From NCBI GenBank assembly GCA_051653625.1, contig JBOFWM010000020.1:1-19557 (forward strand): DNA of 19,557 nucleotides. Direction: 5' to 3'. Source of the DNA: SFDP01 sp051653625 (GTDB taxonomy: Bacteria > Bacillota > Clostridia > Lachnospirales > Lachnospiraceae). The position numbers and the translations under genes are program-made. Below, piece after piece: positions 13,791 to 19,557 of this stretch (position 1 is the first letter of the stretch; every line of letters begins with the position of its first letter). The notes under the pieces were generated by a model. That model was given only the letters and a program-made list of their open reading frames with translations. It did no database searches and was not told the DNA's origin.

Positions 13791-14121
13791 TCTTATTAAA
13801 AGTATTATTCTTGATAAAAAAGAATATAAAGCAAAAATGGAAAAAGTTGCAATGATGCCAGAAGAATATCGATTTGTATATGAAAAAATTTCATCCTACA
13901 TGTGGCCTTATGCAGGTGGAGATGGAATGGATATGCTTCGTACCCAATATGATTTAATTGAGTTATTTGAAGTAGGAATTGCAGATGGAAAATATGTTCT
14001 AGATATAACAGGTGAAGACGTGGCAGCTTTTTGTGATGAGTTATTAAAATCTACAAGAAAGTATACGGATTATTATCGAAAGAAATTGAATCAGTCTATA
14101 AAAAAATTGGAGATGAAATAA
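13783..14121 (+). CDS. DUF1048 family protein (second copy)
   Basis: A 112-aa paralogue of the preceding protein, aligning over nearly its full length: DKKEYKAKMEKVAMMPEEYRFVYEKISSYMW near 11-41, then YDLIELFEVGIADGKYVLDITGEDVAAFCDEL near 56-87. Shared positions include the KEY...M.KV..-P-..Y motif and GEDVA.F.DE. The divergence between the copies is large, so the duplication is old or the two are distinct subfamilies that form a heteromeric complex. The start overlaps the upstream stop by 8 bases, and the next gene begins 2 bases after its stop. The function is unknown. Confidence 0.85.
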   Translation: MSNLIKSIILDKKEYKAKMEKVAMMPEEYRFVYEKISSYMWPYAGGDGMDMLRTQYDLIELFEVGIADGKYVLDITGEDVAAFCDELLKSTRKYTDYYRKKLNQSIKKLEMK

Positions 14122-14122
14122 T

Positions 14123-14593
14123 ATGAGACGTAAAGATAGAGAAATAACGGATTTAAATGATATTATTCGTATAATTGATAAATGCATCGTTTGTCGAATC
14201 GCAATGTTTGATCAAGAATATCCATATATTGTTCCTGTTAATTTTGGATATGAAATAGATGAGAGGGATATGATTCTTTATTTTCATGGAGCTATGCAAG
14301 GAAGAAAGAATGAGTTAATTCGTTTGAACAATAAAGTGAGTTTTGAAATGGACTGTTCCCTTCAAGTACTTATGCCAATCGGTGAAAAAGCTTGTACTAC
14401 AAGTATGTCTTATGAGAGTGTTATAGGGCAAGGTGAAGTATTTGTTGTATCGGATGATAAAAAGGAAGAAGCATTATCACTTATTTTAAAACATCATAAG
14501 GTGGATGCTAAACATTTTAACCCAATACATTTGTCAAACACGATAGTATATGGCATTCGTTGTTCTAAATATACCGCTAAGAGGAATGGTTAA
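14123..14593 (+). CDS. NimA-like / pyridoxamine 5'-phosphate oxidase family flavoprotein
   Basis: A 156-aa split-barrel flavin-binding protein of the family that includes 5-nitroimidazole resistance proteins. Diagnostic pieces: RRKDREITD at the N-terminus, CIVCRIAMFDQEYPYIVPVNFGYE (about 21-44) and YFHGAMQGRKNELI (about 53-66), where H55 corresponds to the active-site histidine region of Nim proteins. The length is typical. In Nim proteins the reaction is reduction of nitro compounds to amines, but most family members have unknown substrates and resistance should not be assumed. It begins one base after the second DUF1048 gene, which makes it the fourth member of the PadR operon. A redox or detoxification role fits a PadR-controlled unit. 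Confidence 0.9.
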   Translation: MRRKDREITDLNDIIRIIDKCIVCRIAMFDQEYPYIVPVNFGYEIDERDMILYFHGAMQGRKNELIRLNNKVSFEMDCSLQVLMPIGEKACTTSMSYESVIGQGEVFVVSDDKKEEALSLILKHHKVDAKHFNPIHLSNTIVYGIRCSKYTAKRNG

Positions 14594-14598
14594 GAATT

Positions 14599-14763
14599 TG
14601 TTTTTTGTATAGCAGTAAAAAGGGTAGGATGATTTATATTTTTACTTGGGCCATTTTCGGGGTAATTGTATTTACTGAAATGAATACACAAACCACTCTA
14701 ATACAAATGATAGCAACGATATCTCCAGTTGTATGTATTTTTAAGTTCAGTAGGTGTAAATAG
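14599..14763 (+). pseudogene. Possible membrane-protein remnant or small membrane peptide
   Basis: The 259 bases between the NimA-like gene and the convergent symporter gene contain one stop-free stretch in this frame, closing with TAG at 14761-14763. From the ATG at 14629 it would encode 44 aa: a single strongly hydrophobic segment (FTWAIFGVIVF) and a second apolar stretch (IQMIATISPVVCIF). The stop-free frame extends upstream of that ATG without a good start or ribosome binding site (GGGTAGG abuts the ATG). The shape suggests the C-terminal end of a decayed multi-pass protein, but I do not recognise the family. The rest of the gap holds AT-rich sequence and a terminator. Confidence 0.3.
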
Positions 14764-14809
14764 TATCTATATGTATTTTGCAACTAAAATATATAGAAAA
14801 TAAGGTGTT

Positions 14810-14847
14810 ATCTAAAAAAGGCTGCAAATTTGCAGCCTTTTTTAGAT
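14810..14847. terminator. Bidirectional terminator, 38-bp perfect palindrome
   Basis: 14810-14847 is self-complementary: a G/C-containing core (GGCTGCAAATTTGCAGCC, 14820-14837) is flanked by A6 on the left and T6 on the right. It therefore reads as a terminator in both directions. It ends 6 bases before the stop codon of the convergent symporter gene on the minus strand and can also stop transcripts from the PadR operon. Confidence 0.93.
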
Positions 14848-14852
14848 CTATT

Positions 14853-16199
14853 CTAGAGTTTTATTTTCTCATTATAAGAATCTATACTAATATCTCCAGT
14901 TACTTTTGATGCAGCTAATGCGGAAATCATACTTCCACTTACATTTAAAGCAGTACGAGCCATATCAATTAGTGGTTCTACAGCAATTAATAAACCTGCT
15001 ATTCCAACAGGAAGCCCAAGTGCTGTTAAAACTGTAATTCCAGCAAATGTTGCACCACCACCTACACCAGCAATACCAATTGAAGCGAATGTAATGACCA
15101 CAACCATCAGAAGGAAAAAGGATGGTGTAATAGGCTGACCCACAGTAGGCGCTACCATAACTACTAACATAGCTGGATAAATGGCTGCACAACCATTTTG
15201 CCCAATAGAGGTACCAAGAGACGGTGCAAGATTAGCAATCCCTTCGGATACTCCTAAATCTTCATGAAGGGAACGAATGGTTAAAGGTAATGTTCCAGCA
15301 CTTGTTCTTGAGGTAAATGCAAAGATTAAAGTTGCCATCGATTTTTTGAAAAATGTAATTGGATTTAATCCTAAAAATGCTAAGATGATACCATGAATAA
15401 GAAACATTATGAAAATTGCAACGTAGGATGCAATAACAAATTTAGCAAGTCGTAAAATACTTGTATAGTCGCTACTTGCTACGGTATTCGTAATAAGTGA
15501 AAAGATACCATAAGGAGTAAGCATTACAATCATCATAACAAGCTCCACAACAATTGTATTCAGGGAGTTAAATAATTTTTTGAAAAAATCCGCCTGTTCC
15601 GATGCATAAGTTTTTGCTTGCAAAACACCAATTCCTAGAAGAACTGCAAAAAATACAACAGATAATGTAGCGTTTGTTCCTTGTCCAGTAAGAGCATAAA
15701 AAGGATTTGTTGGAACAATTTCTATAATGGTAGTTTCAAGATTTGCCATTGTTTCAGAACGCTCTTCAATATATTCTGTTCGTTGTGCTTCACTTTCTCC
15801 AATTTCTAGACCTTCTGAGGTAAGTTGAAAACTAGTAGCAGTAAGACCTCCTACAACGGCGGCAATCGCTGTTGTTCCAAGTAGGACAATAAGTATAATC
15901 GCGGTTGCTTTTTTGATGGATTTACCGGCTGTTTGGTTAATGATTGCGCAAACTATGGAAACAAAAATAAGTGGAATAACCATCATACGAAGTAATCGTA
16001 CGTATAGAGTACCAACAATACTAATCCAGCGCATACTTTCACTAATCGTTGTGTCATCAAAATTATGTAGTACAATTCCCAAAATAATTCCTGCAATCAA
16101 TGCAAGCAAAACCAGGAAATTAAAGGATACTTTCTTTCTTTGTAAAAAGAAAAGAGCGATAATGCCAATTAAAAATAGTGATGTGTTTAAGATAATCAT
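14853..16199 (-). CDS. tcyP: TcyP-type L-cystine / dicarboxylate-amino acid:cation symporter
   Basis: A 448-aa polytopic transporter of the DAACS (SLC1-like) family. Of the known branches it most resembles the L-cystine uptake proteins TcyP (Bacillus) and YdjN (E. coli): RLLRMMVIPLIFVSIVCAI at about 68-86, the serine-rich hairpin TSRTSAGTLPLTIRSL at 296-311, LGTSIGQNGCAAIYPAMLVVM, GIAGVGGGATFAG near 375-387, and EPLIDMARTALNVSG at 408-422 in the substrate-binding helix. The polar loop with the acidic run near 126-152 is also typical of the cystine branch. GGAGGA precedes the ATG on the minus strand. It is transcribed alone from a near-perfect promoter and faces an Rrf2 regulator. In Bacillus, tcyP is repressed by the Rrf2 protein CymR; a similar link here is inferred. 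Confidence 0.88.
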   Translation of the reverse strand: MIILNTSLFLIGIIALFFLQRKKVSFNFLVLLALIAGIILGIVLHNFDDTTISESMRWISIVGTLYVRLLRMMVIPLIFVSIVCAIINQTAGKSIKKATAIILIVLLGTTAIAAVVGGLTATSFQLTSEGLEIGESEAQRTEYIEERSETMANLETTIIEIVPTNPFYALTGQGTNATLSVVFFAVLLGIGVLQAKTYASEQADFFKKLFNSLNTIVVELVMMIVMLTPYGIFSLITNTVASSDYTSILRLAKFVIASYVAIFIMFLIHGIILAFLGLNPITFFKKSMATLIFAFTSRTSAGTLPLTIRSLHEDLGVSEGIANLAPSLGTSIGQNGCAAIYPAMLVVMVAPTVGQPITPSFFLLMVVVITFASIGIAGVGGGATFAGITVLTALGLPVGIAGLLIAVEPLIDMARTALNVSGSMISALAASKVTGDISIDSYNEKIKL

Positions 16200-16249
16200 A
16201 ATAAATCCTCCAGTTTTTTAACATTTCATATATGTTTAATATGTTTTAG

Positions 16250-16278
16250 ATTATATTTTACATTTTGTTTTTTGTCAA
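16250..16278 (-). promoter_or_regulatory. Consensus promoter of the symporter gene
   Basis: Read on the minus strand, TTGACA (16278-16273) and TATAAT (16255-16250) are both perfect and exactly 17 bases apart. The leader to the start codon is about 45 bases. A promoter this strong implies that control is by repression. Confidence 0.85.
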
Positions 16279-16304
16279 TAGTTTTCATATCAATTTAGTA
16301 TGTA

Positions 16305-16333
16305 TTGAAAAAAAAGGGGAAATAGTATATAAT
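16305..16333 (+). promoter_or_regulatory. Promoter of the Rrf2 regulator gene
   Basis: TTGAAA at 16305-16310 and TATAAT at 16328-16333 are 17 bases apart. A 5-bp inverted pair TCAAT (16290-16294) / ATTGA (16304-16308) overlaps the -35, and lies between this promoter and the divergent symporter promoter, where one repressor could cover both. Confidence 0.75.
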
Positions 16334-16363
16334 CATATATAAAAAAGAAAGATGGTGAACAGT

Positions 16364-16798
16364 ATGAGAATATCAGCAAAATCAAGATATGGACTGGCGT
16401 CAATGGTATTTATGGCTACAGAGTGCATGCCAGACGAATGTATAACAGTGATTCGTATATCAGAAAAGTTGAACATTTCAAAAATATATTTAGAACAGGT
16501 TTTTTCGCTTCTAAAAAGAGGTGGATTTGTTACATCAGTAAAAGGCCCACAAGGTGGTTATCGTCTTGCAAAAAAAACAACGGAAATTTCGGTATATGAT
16601 ATTTTCCATTCAATTGAAAGCAATTTATTTGAAGCAGTAGATAAAACAGTGGAAAATGAGAGCATTGAAAAAGCAATGATAGAATTGGTATTTCTTCCAT
16701 TAGATGTTGCAGTTGTGAATACATTGAAACAGGTAACGTTAGAGGAATTTTGTGAAAAGGTAAGAGATAATAATAATAATTATATGTATTATGTGTAG
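16364..16798 (+). CDS. Rrf2-family transcriptional regulator
   Basis: A 144-aa winged-helix regulator with the family-typical N-terminus MRISAKSRYGLASMVFMA. The recognition region ISEKLNISKIYLEQVFSLLKRGGFV is at about 36-60, and the wing with VKGPQGGYRLAKKTTEISVYDIFHSIE at about 63-89. The three-cysteine Fe-S cluster motif of IscR and NsrR is absent, as in CymR-type members. The C-terminus (TLEEFCEKVRD ... YMYYV) also resembles CymR, although its single cysteine is not a cluster site. The ATG at 16364 is preferred on family grounds, with GGTGA upstream; an ATG at 16352 is in frame. It diverges from the cystine symporter gene and is followed after 21 bases by adenine deaminase, so it may regulate either or both. 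Confidence 0.92.
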   Translation: MRISAKSRYGLASMVFMATECMPDECITVIRISEKLNISKIYLEQVFSLLKRGGFVTSVKGPQGGYRLAKKTTEISVYDIFHSIESNLFEAVDKTVENESIEKAMIELVFLPLDVAVVNTLKQVTLEEFCEKVRDNNNNYMYYV

Positions 16799-16819
16799 TT
16801 TTCTTAGGAAGGAAAATAT

Positions 16820-18544
16820 ATGGAAACGAATAAGTATCAAAAAATATTAAAAATGGCGCGTGGAATCATTCGTTCTGAATTGGTTTTGAAAAATGCAACT
16901 ATTTTTATGTCACATACGGGAGAATTTGTAGAAGGTGATATTTCGGTTGCAGATGGAAAGATCTTAGGAGTAGGTACTTATGAAGGAGAAATAGAAATTG
17001 ATTTAGAGGGGAAATATGTAACACCAGGTTTTATTGATAGTCATTTACATTTAGAATCCACACTAGTAACACCGAAAGAATTGATTTGTCAGGCTGTGCA
17101 ATGTGGAACAACTACATTTATTGTAGATCCACATGAGTCAGCTAATGTAATGGGAAATGATGGAATTGATTACATCTTAGAGGAAACAAAAGATGTTACA
17201 GCAAACGTATATTTGATGCTTCCTTCTTGTGTTCCATCCACTACCTTAGAGGAATATGGTTGTAAACTTCTAGCGCATGACATGAAAAAATATGAACGCA
17301 ATGATAGAATACTAGGTTTAGGTGAAGTAATGGATACCGTATCTGTAATAAATGGTGAATCTTCTATGTTAGATAAGCTAGAATTGTTTAAAGATAAGAT
17401 TAAGGATGGACATGCACCTTTTTTATCGGAAAAAGAGTTAGCAACATATGTTTTTTCAGGAATTACAACAGACCATGAATGTGTAGACTTTAATTATGCA
17501 TTGAAAGAATGTAGAAATGGTATGTATGTATTGATTCGAGAAGGAAGTGCAGCAAGAAATCTAGAAGCAATCGTTAAGGGAATTGTAAATAATAATGTTG
17601 ATTGTAGGAATTTTTGTTTTTGTACAGATGATAAACATATTGAAGAGATTCAAAAAGAAGGTCATATTAATTTCAATGTAAAGCGAGCAGTAGAACTTGG
17701 TTTGCCATTAAAATCAGCATTGCAGATTGCAACAATTCATGCAGCCACATGTTATGGATTAAAACATTTAGGAGCAATCGCGCCAGGATATCAAGCAGAT
17801 TTTATTGTATTTGAAGATATGAAAACAATGAATATTCACTCCGTTTTTCACAAGGGAAAGAAAATAAAAAAAGATCAAGTTTGCGAAATTACAGAGTGTA
17901 ATATAAAATTAAGACAAAGTATTAAAATAAAAGAGTTCAATCGCAACCAATTGAAATTAAAACATCTTGGAACAAAAGCGCATATTCTTGAAATGCAAGA
18001 GAGACAGATTATGACAAGGCATGTGATAGAGTCTGTTCCATGGTATGAAGAAGATGGAGAAAACTATTTTAAAACGAATCGTACATATCAAAAAATTGCA
18101 GTAATTAATCGGTATAAAGAGGATGGAGAAGTTGGCGTTGGTATTGTAAAAGGATTTGGTCTTGTAGGTGGTGCAATTGCATCGAGTGTGTCTCATGATT
18201 CTCATAATATCATTGTAGTTGGTGATAATGATGCAGATATGGAGTTAGCAGTTAGAGAATTAATTCGGACACAAGGTGGATATACCATTGTAACAAAGGG
18301 GCATATTTTTAAAACGCTTCCAATGCCAATTATGGGACTTATGAGTGATTTAGGATATAAAAAAGTAAAGGATATTTTAAGTGAAATGATTCCAAAAGCA
18401 CATGAAATGGGAGTTGCAGATGGAATTGATCCTTTTATAACATTATCCTTTATGGCACTACCTGTTATTCCAGAAATAAGAATTATGCCAAAAGGAATTT
18501 TTATTGTTGAGGAAGATAAAATTTTAAGGACACCTTTTGGGTAA
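16820..18544 (+). CDS. ade: Adenine deaminase
   Basis: A 574-aa amidohydrolase that converts adenine to hypoxanthine and ammonia in purine salvage. Domain order fits: a small beta domain at the N-terminus (LVLKNATIFMSHTGEFVEGDI), the metal-binding HLH motif H75-H77 in FIDSHLHLES, DPHESANVMG at 103-112, GLGEVMD near 166-172, GHAPFLSEKEL near 197-207, TTDHE at 216-220, and the CTDD at 268-271, then the beta domain return (GAIAPGYQADFIVF). The C-terminal domain carries the Ade-type SHDSHNIIVVGDND and ends near IMPKGIFIV. Full length for the family. AGGAAGG stands upstream of the ATG. It follows the Rrf2 gene by 21 bases; with no promoter or terminator visible between them they are likely co-transcribed. 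Confidence 0.96.
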   Translation: METNKYQKILKMARGIIRSELVLKNATIFMSHTGEFVEGDISVADGKILGVGTYEGEIEIDLEGKYVTPGFIDSHLHLESTLVTPKELICQAVQCGTTTFIVDPHESANVMGNDGIDYILEETKDVTANVYLMLPSCVPSTTLEEYGCKLLAHDMKKYERNDRILGLGEVMDTVSVINGESSMLDKLELFKDKIKDGHAPFLSEKELATYVFSGITTDHECVDFNYALKECRNGMYVLIREGSAARNLEAIVKGIVNNNVDCRNFCFCTDDKHIEEIQKEGHINFNVKRAVELGLPLKSALQIATIHAATCYGLKHLGAIAPGYQADFIVFEDMKTMNIHSVFHKGKKIKKDQVCEITECNIKLRQSIKIKEFNRNQLKLKHLGTKAHILEMQERQIMTRHVIESVPWYEEDGENYFKTNRTYQKIAVINRYKEDGEVGVGIVKGFGLVGGAIASSVSHDSHNIIVVGDNDADMELAVRELIRTQGGYTIVTKGHIFKTLPMPIMGLMSDLGYKKVKDILSEMIPKAHEMGVADGIDPFITLSFMALPVIPEIRIMPKGIFIVEEDKILRTPFG

Positions 18545-18594
18545 ATTTATAAATAAACGCATTTTAATATTACAAAATAAACGGAGGAAAGAAC

Positions 18595-19398
18595 ATGTAC
18601 AAAATGATCGTACTTGATTTAGACGACACATTATTAAAAAATGATGGAACAATTTCAGAGAAAACGAAGGAGGCTTTAGAGGCAGCACAAAAAAAAGGAG
18701 TACATGTAGTTTTAGCCTCAGGAAGACCAACATTTGCTATGGAACATATTGCAAGAGAATTAAAATTTGAGAAATATGGAGGATATATTCTTTCTTTTAA
18801 TGGTGCAAAAATTTTAGATTTTGTTACAAAAAATCATCTTTTTGAATTAAATCTTACAATGGAACATGTACATGAATTACATGAGATGTGCAAAGAAAAA
18901 GGTGCATACATACAAACATATATTGGAGACACTATTGTTGCATCGGAGCACAATAAATATACAGATATTGAAAAGCAAATAACAGGTATGGAAATTTATA
19001 TTCCAGATGATTTTAAAACACATATTACAACGGATGTTGTAAAGGTAATTGTGTTACAAGATCCAGATAAGTTAAAGGAACTTGAGGCGGAATTAAAAGA
19101 AGAAATGGAAGGAAAATTATATATGACCATTTCAAAACCGTTCTTTTTAGAATTTATGAATAAAGAAGTGGATAAAAGTAAAAGCATTTTACGTTTAATT
19201 GACATGTTAGATATTTCTGTTGATGAGGTGATTGCGATAGGAGATAGTTATAATGATCTCTCCATGGTACAAACAGCAGGATTAGGTGTAGCTATGGAAA
19301 ATGCAGTAGATGAAGTGAAAAAAGTTGCAAAGTATATTACGCTTGATAATGAAAATGATGGTGTGGCACATGTGGTAGAAAAATTTGTGTTATCATAA
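18595..19398 (+). CDS. Cof-type HAD-IIB hydrolase
   Basis: A 267-aa haloacid dehalogenase superfamily phosphatase. Motif I is VLDLDDTLL with the nucleophile D8 and acid/base D10. Motif II is ASGRP (S42). The conserved lysine is in VDKSKSILRL (K194), and motif IV is GDSYNDLSM at 216-224 with D217 and D221. The C2-type cap lies between about 85 and 190, which places it in the Cof/YidA group of sugar-phosphate or flavin-phosphate phosphatases; the substrate cannot be read. CGGAGGAAAGAAC leads into the ATG. It lies 50 bases after ade with no terminator, so it may be in the same transcript. Confidence 0.94.
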   Translation: MYKMIVLDLDDTLLKNDGTISEKTKEALEAAQKKGVHVVLASGRPTFAMEHIARELKFEKYGGYILSFNGAKILDFVTKNHLFELNLTMEHVHELHEMCKEKGAYIQTYIGDTIVASEHNKYTDIEKQITGMEIYIPDDFKTHITTDVVKVIVLQDPDKLKELEAELKEEMEGKLYMTISKPFFLEFMNKEVDKSKSILRLIDMLDISVDEVIAIGDSYNDLSMVQTAGLGVAMENAVDEVKKVAKYITLDNENDGVAHVVEKFVLS

Positions 19399-19436
19399 AA
19401 GCATGAATAATTAAGAAGAAAGAAAGGATGGATTTA

Positions 19437-19557
19437 ATGAAAAAGGAATGGAGCAAATATGATCTAGTAGGTGCGATTATCACTGGTATGAATGTAATCG
19501 TAGGAATTGTTATGTACTTTATACTAGATGGTGACATTGCAATTCAATGGAGTGGTA
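19437..19557 (+). CDS. N-terminus of a membrane protein, possibly DUF1648/SdpI type (cut by window end)
   Basis: Only 40 residues are visible. A short polar head (MKKEWSKYD) precedes a hydrophobic helix (LVGAIITGMNVIVGIVMYFIL), then DGDIAIQWSG, a segment resembling the periplasm-facing I-x-I-x-W element that follows the first helix of DUF1648/SdpI-like proteins. AAAGGATGG stands upstream; an in-frame ATG at 19428 is possible but too close to that site. The family call is tentative because the gene is truncated. It follows the HAD gene by 38 bases in the same direction. Confidence 0.55.
   Translation, partial: MKKEWSKYDLVGAIITGMNVIVGIVMYFILDGDIAIQWSG

Noticed and set aside
13404..14121. Toxin-antitoxin reading of the paired DUF1048 genes
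   Set aside because: The two are paralogues of the same fold, not a toxin and its partner, and PadR plus a flavoprotein in the operon fit a ligand-response unit better.
15913..16221. Plus-strand frame of about 100 aa opposite the symporter gene
   Set aside because: It is antisense to the N-terminal part of a clear transporter and carries no recognisable domain or ribosome binding site.

Overview
The window is AT-rich, with strong AGGAGG-type ribosome binding sites, short intergenic gaps, many rho-independent terminators and consensus-like -35/-10 promoters. Together with the gene set (LafA/LafB-type glycolipid glucosyltransferases, tcyP, PadR-DUF1048 pairs, HD-GYP, a YdbC/PC4 protein, GyrI-like, Rrf2 and IclR regulators) this points to a low-GC Firmicute, most likely a clostridium of the Lachnospiraceae type. 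The family-level guess is an inference. I see no tRNA, rRNA, CRISPR array, insertion sequence or phage gene; this looks like ordinary chromosomal sequence with some accessory genes.

Layout. 1-340: a small conserved-looking protein closed by a terminator. 430-4066: a tight four-gene run with a tandem HD/HD-GYP phosphodiesterase, the ribosome-assembly GTPase RsgA, a membrane-anchored protein with an LprI-like C-terminal domain, and a small nucleotidyltransferase-fold protein. 4086-4709 (minus): a GyrI-like ligand-binding protein. 4885-5100: a YdbC/PC4-type ssDNA-binding protein. 5179-5268: a promoter directly followed by a strong terminator, so a short RNA or attenuated leader lies ahead of a stand-alone RelA/SpoT-type synthetase (5317-6294). 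6440-8598: an overlapping histidine kinase/OmpR-family regulator pair. 8741-12045: an operon with a LafA-like diacylglycerol glucosyltransferase, a TVP38/TMEM64 (DedA-like) membrane protein, a LafB/CpoA-like second glycosyltransferase and a GNAT acetyltransferase. 12150-12926: an IclR regulator with a palindrome over its own promoter. 13081-14593: PadR, two DUF1048 paralogues and a NimA-like flavin-binding protein, all overlapping or nearly touching. 14853-16199 (minus): TcyP-type cystine symporter, divergent from an Rrf2 regulator (16364-16798) that is followed by adenine deaminase (16820-18544), a Cof-type HAD phosphatase (18595-19398) and the start of a membrane protein cut by the window edge (19437 onward).

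How the parts may work together. The most coherent unit is the two-component system plus the glycolipid operon. The two glycosyltransferases should build mono- and then di-glycosyl-diacylglycerol, the lipoteichoic-acid anchor or bilayer-tuning glycolipid. The TVP38 protein between them is a candidate lipid-translocating partner. The operon's promoter region carries a tandem 11-bp repeat of the kind OmpR-family regulators bind, close to the TTTAAG-N5-TTTAAG CiaR box of pneumococcus, and the gene for an OmpR-family regulator lies just upstream. A second unit is cystine uptake facing an Rrf2 regulator, an arrangement reminiscent of CymR control of tcyP in Bacillus, but here the regulator is co-oriented with adenine deaminase. 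Nothing here is an obviously new defence or mobile system; the best leads are the glycolipid operon and its control region, the short transcript ahead of the alarmone synthetase, and the PadR-DUF1048-DUF1048-NimA operon.
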